Shown here one piece after another: positions 50,844-59,724 of a stretch of 64,000 bases of DNA (within the stretch, counting starts at the first letter, position 1; the number at the start of each line of letters is the position of its first letter). Origin of the DNA: Limisphaerales bacterium (lineage in GTDB: Bacteria; Verrucomicrobiota; Verrucomicrobiia; Limisphaerales; SXTU01). The notes under the pieces were generated by a model. That model made no database searches and was not told the DNA's origin. It worked only from the letters and a program-made list of their open reading frames with translations. The DNA is taken from NCBI GenBank assembly GCA_009773355.1, contig WRPG01000012.1:1-64000 (forward strand). The letters are read 5' to 3'. The translations under genes were made by a program, and so were the position numbers.

Positions 50844-52448
50844 GTGATCAACTGTGTCCGAACAACGGCTCTTCTCTTTGCGCTCCTTTGCGTCCTTTGT
50901 GGCAAACCAGTCTTCGCCGCCATCCCCGGCGCGGGCGGGTGGCGGCACGAGGAGTTGCGACGGTTCAAGGCGGCGGAAGCGAACCAGGGGGTCGCGGTGG
51001 ATGCGGAGTTTTTCTACGCGATTGATAACCACACGCTCGGCAAATACCGGAAGGACACCGGAGCGCGCGTGGGCGGCTGGGATGGCGGGAAGGGCGGGCG
51101 CATCAAGCATCTCAACGCGGGCGTGGTGCTCAACGGCCGGCTCCATTGCGCGCACTCGAACTTCCCCAAGGTGCCGGAGGAAAGCTCGGTGGAGATCTGG
51201 GATACCGCGACGATGCAGCCGGTCGGGCAGCACCGTTTCGAGCAGCCGCCGGGGTCGCTGACGTGGGCGCTGCCGATGCGGGGCAAAGGGGACAGGAGTG
51301 TCCCCTTCACGGGCGCGGGCGGCGGCGAGTGGCTTGCGTGCTTCGCACACTACAAGAGCACGAGTGACCCCGCGCGGTCCGTGGTGGTGCGGTTCGATGC
51401 GGGCTGGAAGCAACTCGGGAACTGGTCGTTTCCGGCGGAGCTGATTCAGCACTTCGCGGGCAGCAGCGCGTCGGGCGGCGGCTTCGGGCCGGGCGGGCGG
51501 TTGTTCGTCACGGGGCACGACGCGAAGGAGCTTTATCTGCTCGGCTTCCCGGCGGCCGGCGCGGTGCTGGAATGGCAGGCCACCATCCCCATCAGCGCGG
51601 AAGGCCAGGCGTTCTGCTGGGATCCGGTCGAGACGAACCTGCTCTATTCCATCTCGCGCAAGACGCGGGAAGTAATCGTGTCGCGTGTCACGCTGAACGC
51701 GGTGGCAACCGGCGCGTCCAGCCCGCTGCGGCCTGAAGGCCGCGCTCCTGCGGCAACGGCTCCGCTCAGCGCGGAAGAACAGCGGCTCGGCTTCGAGCCA
51801 TTGTTTGATGGGAAGTCCTTCACCGGCTGGGAGCAGAAGGGCAACTGGGTCATCGCGGACGGCGCGTTCCATCGCAAGGACAAGGGCGGCGACCTGACTT
51901 GGAAGGTGAAGCCCGTGCCCGACGACTTCGAGCTGCGCTTCGAGTGGAAGGTTTCGAAGGGTTGCAACAGCGGCGTCTATTACCGGCCCGGGCAATACGA
52001 GTATCAGGTGCTCGACAACATCGGCAGCCCCTACGGCGAGAACCCGCGCCAGGCCGCCGCGTCGCTGTTCTTCTGCATGGCCCCGTCCAAGGATGCGACG
52101 CGCGCTCTGGGCGAGTGGAACGAAGGCCGCATTGTCGGCAAAAGCACCTTGATCCAGCACTGGCTCAACGGCGAGGCGGTGATTGACTTCGACTACACCG
52201 ATCCGAAGTGGGCGAAGGAAATCGAGTTGCTCCGCATCCGGGGTGCGAACCTCGCCGCTCGCGGGGCATTCCTGAGGCTTCAAGATCACGGCCAGGACGT
52301 GTGGTTCCGCAATCTGCGCCTGCGCGCGATCCCGCCGGAGGAGAAGCTCACGCGCTTCCTCTTCACGCCCATGCCGGTTCCGCCCGCCGCTCTTGAGAAG
52401 GAAAACGAGCGCGTGCGGCAGATGCTCAAGACGAAGGAAATGAAATGA
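50844..52448 (+). CDS. Secreted protein with propeller-like N part and C-terminal DUF1080 domain
   Basis: A 534-residue protein starting at GTG 50844. The signal peptide core LLFALLCVLCGKPVFA is encoded by a dispersed TTTGCG repeat. Residues about 25-290 are propeller-like. A linker (ASSPLRPEGRAPAATAPLS) encoded around a GCGGCCT/AGGCCGC palindrome joins a DUF1080/3-keto-disaccharide hydrolase-type domain (about 315-500; FEPLFDGKSFTGWEQKGNW, KGCNSGVYYRPGQYEYQVLD). It may bind or hydrolyse sugars in the periplasm. Its stop overlaps the next ATG. Confidence 0.87.
   Translation: MINCVRTTALLFALLCVLCGKPVFAAIPGAGGWRHEELRRFKAAEANQGVAVDAEFFYAIDNHTLGKYRKDTGARVGGWDGGKGGRIKHLNAGVVLNGRLHCAHSNFPKVPEESSVEIWDTATMQPVGQHRFEQPPGSLTWALPMRGKGDRSVPFTGAGGGEWLACFAHYKSTSDPARSVVVRFDAGWKQLGNWSFPAELIQHFAGSSASGGGFGPGGRLFVTGHDAKELYLLGFPAAGAVLEWQATIPISAEGQAFCWDPVETNLLYSISRKTREVIVSRVTLNAVATGASSPLRPEGRAPAATAPLSAEEQRLGFEPLFDGKSFTGWEQKGNWVIADGAFHRKDKGGDLTWKVKPVPDDFELRFEWKVSKGCNSGVYYRPGQYEYQVLDNIGSPYGENPRQAAASLFFCMAPSKDATRALGEWNEGRIVGKSTLIQHWLNGEAVIDFDYTDPKWAKEIELLRIRGANLAARGAFLRLQDHGQDVWFRNLRLRAIPPEEKLTRFLFTPMPVPPAALEKENERVRQMLKTKEMK
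50876..50903 (+). repeat. TTTGCG-type dispersed repeat, copy 2 (encodes signal peptide)
   Basis: CTTTGCGCTCCTTTGCGTCC followed by TTTGTGGC. Translated in this frame it gives the hydrophobic core of the signal peptide. Confidence 0.65.
51288..51305. repeat. 18-nt palindrome inside the DUF1080 gene, shared with tatC
   Basis: GGGGACAGGAGTGTCCCC, with arms extending to 51286-51307. It differs by one base from the reverse complement of 9574-9591. It encodes KGDRSVPF between propeller strands. Confidence 0.8.
51728..51743. repeat. GCGGCCT/AGGCCGC palindrome in a domain linker
   Basis: GCGGCCTGAAGGCCGC, a 7-bp perfect stem with a GA loop, in the DNA encoding the linker between the propeller-like part and the DUF1080 domain. 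Confidence 0.65.
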
Positions 52449-53647
52449 CTCATCCCATCACAGTGAGCCGCCGGCTCGGTCTCTTGGCGCTGCTTTGCGT
52501 TCTTTGCGGCCAGCCACTGCGCGCCGCCTCGGTGCTCCCGCCCGGCTGGGATGCCAAGGCCGCCGCTGACCGCGTGCTGGCCGGCCTCGTCAACGTCTCC
52601 GGCCCCGAGGTGAAAGGCGCGCACGATGCCGAGATGGCCATCGTCAACGGGCGTGCCTACATCGTGGCCGAGGCGAATGATGTGAAGGCGGGCGAAGCGC
52701 CGTCCTGGCCGTTCATCTACGCGACAATGTCCGTGGTGAACGTGAAGTCGCTGGGGGTCGAGCAACGCGTCTTGGTCGCCAAGGGTGAACAGGCCTTCGC
52801 GAACGAGACGCTGCCGCCGGGCGCGTGCTTCGTGCCGCGCGTGCTGCGCAAGGACGCGCGCACGCTGCGCTGCTTCTTCACCAGCGAGGAGCCGGGCAAG
52901 CGGCAGTCGCAGGTCTGGTTCCGGGACTTCGATCTGGAGCGCGGCGCGTTCGCCGACACGATTCACCGCGCGCAGCTCAAGACCGCCGCCGGCACGTTCC
53001 CCATGCAGCCGAAGCCGTTTTACGAGGACGCGGTAAAGCACGGGTTCAAGCGGGAGCCGAAGGACTACGGCCTCTACATTTTTGATCCGATCAAGGTGTT
53101 CGACGGGAAGCACTACGCGGGCATCAACAACTACGCCGCCGGCCAGAATGCGCTCGCGACGCTGAACGCGGCGATGGACACCTTCGAGGTCATCGGCCAT
53201 TTCAACGAGCCGGGCACGCTCAAACTCACCGAACCCGCCGTGAACCGCCTGCCGGACGGGACGTGGATGGCCGTCTGCCGGCAGGAGGCGGGCAACCAGA
53301 ACTACACCTTCACCACCAGCCGCGACGGTGTGCGCTGGACGACGAACGAGCATCGCAGCTTCGTCACCAACGGCGCGGCGTCGCGTCCGACCTTCGACCG
53401 CTTCAACGGCGTTTATTACCTCGGCTGGCAGGAGCGCACGCGCATCGCAGGCGTGGGGCGGTCGGTGTTCAACCTGGATGTCTCGCGCGACGGGGCGACC
53501 TGGGAGCGCAAGTATCGCTTCGAGACCGTGAAGTCGTTTCAGTATCCGACCTTCCGCGAATACGCGGGAACCATCTACCTCACCACGACGCAGGGCGACT
53601 CCGACGCCAGCCGCAAGGAGCGCATCATGTTTGGGAAGCTGGAGTGA
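52445..53647 (+). CDS. Secreted sialidase-fold protein of unknown specificity
   Basis: A 400-residue protein with a signal peptide (LLALLCVLCGQPLRA) nearly identical to that of the upstream gene and encoded by the same kind of repeat. Two Asp-box-like motifs (TSRDGVRWT, SRDGATWE) and a propeller-like strand pattern suggest the sialidase fold; no YRIP motif is visible. Its ATG overlaps the upstream stop (ATGA), so the two are coexpressed. Confidence 0.8.
   Translation: MTHPITVSRRLGLLALLCVLCGQPLRAASVLPPGWDAKAAADRVLAGLVNVSGPEVKGAHDAEMAIVNGRAYIVAEANDVKAGEAPSWPFIYATMSVVNVKSLGVEQRVLVAKGEQAFANETLPPGACFVPRVLRKDARTLRCFFTSEEPGKRQSQVWFRDFDLERGAFADTIHRAQLKTAAGTFPMQPKPFYEDAVKHGFKREPKDYGLYIFDPIKVFDGKHYAGINNYAAGQNALATLNAAMDTFEVIGHFNEPGTLKLTEPAVNRLPDGTWMAVCRQEAGNQNYTFTTSRDGVRWTTNEHRSFVTNGAASRPTFDRFNGVYYLGWQERTRIAGVGRSVFNLDVSRDGATWERKYRFETVKSFQYPTFREYAGTIYLTTTQGDSDASRKERIMFGKLE
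52484..52510 (+). repeat. TTTGCG-type dispersed repeat, copy 3 (encodes signal peptide)
   Basis: TTGGCGCTGCTTTGCGTTCT followed by TTGCGGC, 1.6 kb from copy 2, in the same position and phase of the next gene. Confidence 0.65.
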
Positions 53648-53764
53648 AGCGGTTTCTGCCGCGTGGTTGCGGTGGCGGATTGACTGCGCCGTGAGCGGTC
53701 TTGCCCGGTGCTTGCGTGTGGCGCTGGGCGCGGGCTAGGGTGCGCTCGTCCCAGAACCACCGGC

Positions 53765-54493
53765 ATGAGCCTGCATTCCGCGCTGAACCCTCACTTCCTT
53801 CTGGAGGCGCTCGCCTCGGCCATCGCCACGGGACTTTACTTCCGTTTGCGGCGGCGAGCCGGGCGAACGCCGTTCCCGCTGGAAGTCATCTTCTGGCTCA
53901 TCTGCGGCACCCTGTTCGGAGCCTGGCTCGGGTCGAAATTGGTCGTGCTCTTGGAAAGCCTCACGCGCCCGTTGAGCGATGATTTCTGGGTTCGGCTAAT
54001 CGCCGGGGGCAAGAGCACCATTGGCGCGATCCTCGGCGGCTGGGCAGGCATCGAGCTGGTCAAGCGCCGCCTGCAACTGCGCACGCAGACGGGGGAGTTC
54101 TTTGTGTATCCGCTCGCGGTGGGGACCGCCATCGCCCGGCTCGGCTGCTTCGCGACGGGCCTGGAGGATCAGACACACGGCATTGCCACGGGCCTGCCGT
54201 GGGGCGTGGACTTCGGCGACGGCGTGGCGCGGCATCCGACGCAGTTGTATGAGGCCGCGTTCGTGCTGCTGCTGGCGGTCGGGCTGCATCGCTGCGCCCA
54301 GCGGCGCGGGTGGGGGCACGGATTGCTGTTTCGTCACTACGTCACCGGCTACCTGGCCTTCCGGCTCGTGGTGGAGTTCATCAAGCCGCGGGAAATCTGG
54401 CTGCCCGGCCTGAGCGTGACCCAAGTGGTCTGCGCGGTGGCGGTGGCGTGGCTGTGGTGGCGGCGTGCGCCCGAGCCGCAGCGCGCTGATTGA
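53765..54493 (+). CDS. Lgt-like prolipoprotein diacylglyceryl transferase family protein
   Basis: A 242-residue membrane protein with about six helices. GGKSTIGAILGGWAGIELVK and ARLGCFATGLEDQTHGIATG followed by WGVDFGDG and RHPTQLYEA match the Lgt family. The RxGN signature of standard Lgt reads RLGC here, as in Lgt-like paralogues, so it may transfer lipid to another acceptor. The window encodes lipoproteins (Pal), but a true Lgt may be elsewhere. The ATG at 53765 is chosen because the upstream extension is not hydrophobic. Confidence 0.8.
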   Translation: MSLHSALNPHFLLEALASAIATGLYFRLRRRAGRTPFPLEVIFWLICGTLFGAWLGSKLVVLLESLTRPLSDDFWVRLIAGGKSTIGAILGGWAGIELVKRRLQLRTQTGEFFVYPLAVGTAIARLGCFATGLEDQTHGIATGLPWGVDFGDGVARHPTQLYEAAFVLLLAVGLHRCAQRRGWGHGLLFRHYVTGYLAFRLVVEFIKPREIWLPGLSVTQVVCAVAVAWLWWRRAPEPQRAD

Positions 54494-54624
54494 GCCGAAC
54501 GATGGCCGCCCAAGTTTAATCGGTTTGGTGGGGCCGCCCGCCGGCTGGCACGCTGCGGCCCGTTCGAATGAATGTAGGCTCATAGATTGATGCGTTATCA
54601 ACAATCAAACCAACCCAAGCCAGC

Positions 54625-55320
54625 ATGAGATACTATCTGCAAAATCCGGACGATCAGGCCATCACCGGTTCGTTCGAGCTGGAAGACATCGAGGCCATGT
54701 TTAAGGCCGGGAAAATCCCCGCCGGGACGCTGGCGACCGGAGACATCGGGGAAGGCCTCGCGCAGATCCGCAGGACGCCCGCCGAGGACTGGATGCAGGT
54801 GGAGTCCATTCCGGGCTTCGGCCTGGAGCGTCCGCCGAGTGTGCCGCTTCGCCCAGTCCCGCCGCATGCACCGCCCGCCGTTCCTCTGGCGCGGCCAACC
54901 ATGCCGGAGATGCTGATTGTCTGCTGCCCGTTTTGCCGGCACCAAACCAGTGGCGAAGTCGTGCTCGGCGAAACTCGGTGTGAGCATTGCGGCAAACTAC
55001 TCTACCCGACGGCGGAAGCTGTCGAACGGAGACACCTCGCCCCAAGCCGTCTGGTTTCCACCCTTGAGTTCGCCGCAGGCTTGATCGGTGGCCTGATTGC
55101 GCAGGTCGGTTCGTTCGTGATGGTTTGTGGGTTTGTCGCACTGAGCTTGAGGAAAGACGGCGCTCGAACGACCATTGCCTTCGCCGTGCTCCTTTGTCTG
55201 GCTTGGGTCGCCATTGCCATCCCGCTGACGCGCAGTCCAACCAATCGTGGGTTTGCGTTTGGAATTCTGCTGGGCGTGGGGCTGACGGCACTGATCACTG
55301 CCAATTGTTCATTGCAGTGA
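54625..55320 (+). CDS. GYF-like (DUF4339) membrane protein with a zinc-ribbon
   Basis: A 231-residue protein. Residues 1-70 (MRYYLQNPDDQAITGSFEL onwards, ending ESIPGFGLERP) resemble the GYF/DUF4339 domain common in these phyla. A Pro-rich linker leads to CPFCRHQTSGEVVLGETRCE (zinc ribbon with CxxC pairs) and three membrane helices. It has a tandem paralogue immediately downstream. Function unknown. Confidence 0.78.
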   Translation: MRYYLQNPDDQAITGSFELEDIEAMFKAGKIPAGTLATGDIGEGLAQIRRTPAEDWMQVESIPGFGLERPPSVPLRPVPPHAPPAVPLARPTMPEMLIVCCPFCRHQTSGEVVLGETRCEHCGKLLYPTAEAVERRHLAPSRLVSTLEFAAGLIGGLIAQVGSFVMVCGFVALSLRKDGARTTIAFAVLLCLAWVAIAIPLTRSPTNRGFAFGILLGVGLTALITANCSLQ

Positions 55321-55369
55321 GCGAGCGAGGACCACGATTTCTGACAACCCGCCAACCCAAACCGCCTGC

Positions 55370-55804
55370 ATGAAATACTTCCTCCGCAATCCTGACGACC
55401 ACGCCATCACCGGCCCGTTCGAACTCGATGACATCGAAGCCAAGCTGCAGGCCGCCGAGCTTCCCGCCGACACGCTGGCCACCGGGGACATCGGCGAAAG
55501 CCGCGCACAGCTCCGCAGCGCCCCCGCCGAGGATTGGATGCCGGTGCAATCCATTCCCGGCTTTGGGCAGGAGCGTCCGCTGGAGTCGGTGCCCCTCGCT
55601 GCCGCAGCCGCGCCGCCTCTGACCCCGCCGCCGCTGCCGCAGGTCAAATTGCATCCCACCGGAGAGCGCAAGTCTGGCGGGCTGCTTGCGGGCCTCGGCA
55701 CCGCTCTGGGCGCGGTTTTGCTGTTCCTTCTGACTGCAATGAGCGGCCTCGTGCTGTTCGGTTTCCTTCTGCTCGTTCTGTTTGGTTCCAAGTGCCGCGC
55801 ATGA
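55370..55804 (+). CDS. GYF-like membrane protein, tandem paralogue
   Basis: A 144-residue protein whose first 70 residues (MKYFLRNPDDHAITGPFEL onwards) match the upstream gene closely. The zinc ribbon is missing, and one C-terminal hydrophobic region (LAGLGTALGAVLLFLLTAMS) remains. It arose by duplication. Its stop overlaps the next ATG (55801-55804), linking it to the cytochrome gene. Confidence 0.78.
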   Translation: MKYFLRNPDDHAITGPFELDDIEAKLQAAELPADTLATGDIGESRAQLRSAPAEDWMPVQSIPGFGQERPLESVPLAAAAAPPLTPPPLPQVKLHPTGERKSGGLLAGLGTALGAVLLFLLTAMSGLVLFGFLLLVLFGSKCRA

Positions 55805-57333
55805 AAACCCTCCTTCACCTCGCCCTTGCCACCGTGGTGACCCTGCCGCTCGCGGCAGCGGACGCTTACTTGCCGGTCAAGTCGCCCGCGCCCAGCAGTG
55901 CGGCGGCGCGGCTGACCTTGCTGGCAAACTTCTCCCGCGACGCCCGCCAAGTCGTCTATCGCTGGGATCCGCGCGACGCGCGGCCCGAGGCGGAGCGACT
56001 GCGCGCGCTGGCGGCCTTCGTGTATGAGGGCTACGACAGCTCGGCGTGGATTCCCCAGAGCTTCATCACCGTCAACCGCGTCGTGCTCGGCTCGTCAACC
56101 GCGGTGGACGCCATCCTCCGCGACAAACTCGGGCTGGTGCTCTGGCCGCAAAATACTGCCGCGCCCGTCTTCGGCATGGCTCCGAATCCGGCGCGCGACC
56201 AGTCCCTGAGCTGGACCCTGAACTGCCTCGCCTGCCACATGGCGGAGATTGACGGCGTTGCCTATCTCGGAGCCGGCACGAAGACGCTGGACGAGCTGTG
56301 GCTCGGCCGTGCCGCGCAGAAGGTGACGGAGCTGACGCACCACACCGCCGCCCGGACGGCCAGCCCCGAGCAGGCCACGGCGCGACGCGCCCACGACATC
56401 CTCCGCCAGCACCATCACGAGGTGTTCGAGCCGCTCACGCGCGGACGCTCCACAGCGTTCCCGGCGTCGCACGTGGAAATGCACATGCGCGCCCACGGCG
56501 GCACCCTGCCGGACCCCGCCAAGGTCGGTCGCGGCGATGTGAAGTCCCCGCCGCTCTGGCATGCAGCGGCCAAGGCTCCTTTCCAGCGCTGGTATTGCGA
56601 CGGCAGCTTCTCCGGCACGTTCCCCCTCATGGCCTCCTCGATGGAACTGGCCTTGGACCAGTCCTTCGAAAAGCTCGCCAGCTCGGTTGTCCCGCAGATT
56701 CTGGCGGACTTCCGCAACGTCATCCAATTTCTGCGACCACCGCGCTATCCCCACGCCATTGATGCCCGCGCCGCCGCCCGGGGGAAAAAGTTGTTCGAGT
56801 CGGAGCAAATCGGTTGCGCAAGCTGCCACGGCACCTACGACGGCCAGGGCAACGTGCAATGGACCGGCTTGCACACGGACGTCGGCACTGACCCGGCGCG
56901 CCTGCGGCTAGTCAACGCCGAGTTCGTCACGGCCTTTCAAGCGAGTCCGCTCGCACAGGTCGGCAAGCTGGCCCCGAGCCGCGGCTATGCGGCGACGCCT
57001 TTGACCGGCGTGTGGGCGAACTTCCCCTACCTGCACAACGGCAGCGTGCCCACGCTCTACCATTTGCTCGGGCCGGCGTCCGCCCGCCCGCGCCTCTTCA
57101 GCGTCCAAGCCGCGCGGCACTTCGACCGGGTGAAGGTGGGCCAGGCGGTGCGCGACCCGTCCGCCGCCACCGCGCCCGAGGATGAAGCCGAGCTGCTCCG
57201 CCTCCACGGCGATGACCGCGACTGGTTCAACGCCGGGCGCACCGGCTGCGACAACGGCGGCCACGACTTCTGGTCGCGGATCAAGACCGAGGAGAACCGC
57301 TTGGACCTCATCGAGTATCTCAAGACGCTGTGA
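55801..57333 (+). CDS. Secreted di-haem c-type cytochrome (RoxA/peroxidase-like)
   Basis: A 510-residue protein with a signal peptide (HLALATVVTLPLAAA). Two haem-attachment motifs are present: CLACH near residue 143 and CASCH near residue 341. The C-terminal ANFPYLHNGSVPTLYHLLGP is typical of di-haem cytochromes related to RoxA and cytochrome c peroxidases. It would be periplasmic and electron-transferring or oxygenase-like; the substrate is unknown. Its ATG overlaps the GYF paralogue stop. Confidence 0.87.
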   Translation: MKTLLHLALATVVTLPLAAADAYLPVKSPAPSSAAARLTLLANFSRDARQVVYRWDPRDARPEAERLRALAAFVYEGYDSSAWIPQSFITVNRVVLGSSTAVDAILRDKLGLVLWPQNTAAPVFGMAPNPARDQSLSWTLNCLACHMAEIDGVAYLGAGTKTLDELWLGRAAQKVTELTHHTAARTASPEQATARRAHDILRQHHHEVFEPLTRGRSTAFPASHVEMHMRAHGGTLPDPAKVGRGDVKSPPLWHAAAKAPFQRWYCDGSFSGTFPLMASSMELALDQSFEKLASSVVPQILADFRNVIQFLRPPRYPHAIDARAAARGKKLFESEQIGCASCHGTYDGQGNVQWTGLHTDVGTDPARLRLVNAEFVTAFQASPLAQVGKLAPSRGYAATPLTGVWANFPYLHNGSVPTLYHLLGPASARPRLFSVQAARHFDRVKVGQAVRDPSAATAPEDEAELLRLHGDDRDWFNAGRTGCDNGGHDFWSRIKTEENRLDLIEYLKTL

Positions 57334-57384
57334 GCCAAAGCGCTGCCGTTGACGACGCGTCAGTGCCCGGCCCAAACTCCGCGC

Positions 57385-59550
57385 GTGAACCAAATTGCCT
57401 CCCCATTCACGCGCCACCTTGCTCCCGCCGTGCTGAAGCCGGCCGGCCTCCTATCCGCGATCTGGCTGCTCTGCGCTTGCTTGCCGGCGGCGGAGCCAGC
57501 TCCCAAGCCCGTCAAAACCGTCCGCCTGCTGACGGTGGGCAACAGTTTCTCGGCAAACGCCACGCGGCAGCTCGGCAACCTCGTGACCAACGCGGGCCAT
57601 GTGCTCATTCACCAGCCCATCGTGGTGGGCGGAGCGTCGCTGGAGCTGCACTGGGGCCGGGCGGCGGCGTTTGAGAAGGACGCCACCAGCACCAACGGCC
57701 TCTACTCGAACAAGCAAAGCCTGCGGCAGATGCTCGGCGCGCAGCCGTGGGACTTCGTCACCATCCAGCAGGCGAGCCTCAAGAGCCACGATGCCGCGAC
57801 TTACCGGCCGTTCGCGAAGCAGCTTCACGACTACATCAAGCAGCACGCGCCCAAGGCCGAGGTGTTGATGCACCAGACCTGGGCCTATCGCGTGGATGAC
57901 CCGCGCTTCGCCGTCGCTGCGCCCAAGGCCGGCGAGCCGAAGACGCAGGCCGACATGTATCGGATGCTCACGAGCGCCTACACGACCATCGCCGCCGAGT
58001 TGGGCCTCCGCCGTCTCCCGGTGGGCGACGCCTTCTACTTCGCCGACACTGACCCAAAGTGGGGCTATCAACGGGACGCGAAGTATGACTTCAAGGACAA
58101 GGCCCAGACCGCGTTGCCAGAACAAAAGCACTCGCTCCACGTCGGCTGGCGCAGGGCGAAGGGCAAGGACGGCAAGGAGTCGCTCGGCATGGACGGCCAT
58201 CACGCGAACATGGCCGGCGAGTATCTGGGCGCGTGCGTGTGGTATGAAGTGCTCTTCGGCGAGAGCGTGGTGGGCAATGGGTTCGTCACGCCGGGGCTGG
58301 ACAAGAGTTACGCGCGTTTCTTGCAGGAGACGGCGCACAAGGCGGTCATGGCCTCGGCGAACCGAAAATTATCGTCGGCAAACGGCCCTGACTGGACCGC
58401 ACAGGCGCTCGCCGACGCCAAACAGGACCGCACGAGCATCCCCTACGACGGCAAGACGCCGAACAAGCTCGTGTGCGACACCACGCTGCGGCTGTTGCCC
58501 GACGGCTCGTGGGCGCTCTTCATGCTGGCCGGCGATGACTTCGAGCCGTCGCCGAAAAACTACGTCGGCCTCACACGCAGCAAAGACGAGGGCCGCACCT
58601 GGACACCGCTGGAGCCGGTGGAAATCGGCTTCCCGCGCGAGGGCAAGACCAGCGGGCAGGGGCCAACCGAGCTGCTCGTGCGCGGCAGGCGCAGCACACT
58701 CTTCTTCTCCACGCACTCGCAGACGTGGGGCCGCGACTGGCAGTCGTGGTTCATGCACAGCGACGATTCGTGCCGGACGTGGAGCAAGCCCGAGCCGGTG
58801 CCGGGCCGCCTCGGCAAGTTCACCTTCATCCGCAACCACATCGTCGCGCGCGACGGGCGCATCATCCTCCCCTTCCAGCACTACCTCGGTCCGCCCGCCG
58901 GCACGCCGCCGCCCGCGCCGGAGGAGAAGCCGTGGCACAAGACGCTCTTCCATTACGTCAGCAACCCGCGCAACGGCGTGCTCATCAGCCGCGACGGCGG
59001 CAAGACCTGGAGCGAGCACGGCAACGTGCGCCTCACCGACAACGACCGTTATCACGGCTGGGCGGAGAACAATCTCGCCGAACTCAGCGACGGCCGCATC
59101 GCGATGATCATTCGCGCCGACCGGCTCGGCGGCGTGCTCTACTACGCGGAGTCCAAGGACGGCGGGAAGACGTGGCCGGAGTTCGCCGTGAAGACGGACA
59201 TCCCCAACCCCGGCTCGAAGGCCACGCTCTACCCGCTGGGCGGCGACACGGTCGCGATGCTGCACAATCCGAACCCCACGCACCGCAGCCCGCTGGCGTT
59301 GTGGATTTCCTTCGACGGCCTCAAGACCTGGCCCTACCGCCGCGTGCTCGTGCCCGAGTCCTGCGACGGCCCGAAAGGCCGGCTGAACTACCCCGACGGT
59401 TTTGTGAGCGGGGACAAGCAATGGCTGCACTTCGCCTTCGACGACAACCGCCACCGCGCCGTCCACTACAGCGCCAAGCTGCCGCCGGCGCGCACGAATA
59501 CAAGGTCATCCCCCGCAACTCCCGTGGCGACGGCCCGGAGAGCGCGGTGA
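57385..59550 (+). CDS. SGNH (DUF4886-like)/sialidase fusion with an altered C-terminal tail
   Basis: About 721 residues from GTG 57385; TTG 57349 is an alternative. After a signal peptide, residues about 40-310 are a DUF4886/SGNH-like domain ([39 protein letters not shown]). Residues about 350-700 are a sialidase propeller with Asp boxes ([32 protein letters not shown]). The last 25 residues are Arg/Thr/Pro-rich and out of phase with a fibronectin-like tail encoded in another frame at 59487-59570. Confidence 0.87.
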   Translation: MNQIASPFTRHLAPAVLKPAGLLSAIWLLCACLPAAEPAPKPVKTVRLLTVGNSFSANATRQLGNLVTNAGHVLIHQPIVVGGASLELHWGRAAAFEKDATSTNGLYSNKQSLRQMLGAQPWDFVTIQQASLKSHDAATYRPFAKQLHDYIKQHAPKAEVLMHQTWAYRVDDPRFAVAAPKAGEPKTQADMYRMLTSAYTTIAAELGLRRLPVGDAFYFADTDPKWGYQRDAKYDFKDKAQTALPEQKHSLHVGWRRAKGKDGKESLGMDGHHANMAGEYLGACVWYEVLFGESVVGNGFVTPGLDKSYARFLQETAHKAVMASANRKLSSANGPDWTAQALADAKQDRTSIPYDGKTPNKLVCDTTLRLLPDGSWALFMLAGDDFEPSPKNYVGLTRSKDEGRTWTPLEPVEIGFPREGKTSGQGPTELLVRGRRSTLFFSTHSQTWGRDWQSWFMHSDDSCRTWSKPEPVPGRLGKFTFIRNHIVARDGRIILPFQHYLGPPAGTPPPAPEEKPWHKTLFHYVSNPRNGVLISRDGGKTWSEHGNVRLTDNDRYHGWAENNLAELSDGRIAMIIRADRLGGVLYYAESKDGGKTWPEFAVKTDIPNPGSKATLYPLGGDTVAMLHNPNPTHRSPLALWISFDGLKTWPYRRVLVPESCDGPKGRLNYPDGFVSGDKQWLHFAFDDNRHRAVHYSAKLPPARTNTRSSPATPVATARRAR

Positions 59551-59570
59551 GTGTGGTCAACGTGAGCTGA
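59487..59570 (+). pseudogene. Out-of-frame fibronectin type III-like remnant
   Basis: In the frame ending at the TGA 59568-59570 the DNA encodes [20 protein letters not shown] followed by VVNVS, which reads like the last strands of a fibronectin type III domain. It overlaps the sialidase fusion in another frame. A deletion or frameshift at about 59480-59490 would explain both. Confidence 0.5.
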
Positions 59571-59724
59571 TTCCTCCCCTCCCTCGCCCTCACGGGACGG
59601 CGACCAGCCTTTCGGCCTGTGGAGCGACACCGTGCAAATCGCGGTGCAGGGGTGAGAGGACGCCACTCTACCACTGAAGGGGCTCGCAGCAGGAGCCGCA
59701 CAATCGGTCCCACCAGATGAACAG
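59571..59724. repeat. Repeat-rich spacer before the ATPase gene
   Basis: No gene. It contains CACCG-N9-CGGTG (about 59628-59646) and other short inverted repeats. A segment resembling a tRNA D-arm (TCAGTGGTAGAG on the minus strand) has no matching acceptor stem and is not called a tRNA. Confidence 0.5.

Noticed and set aside
59640-59700. A possible tRNA on the minus strand (TCAGTGGTAGAG)
   Set aside because: There is no matching acceptor stem, T-arm (GGTTCGA) or anticodon stem around it.
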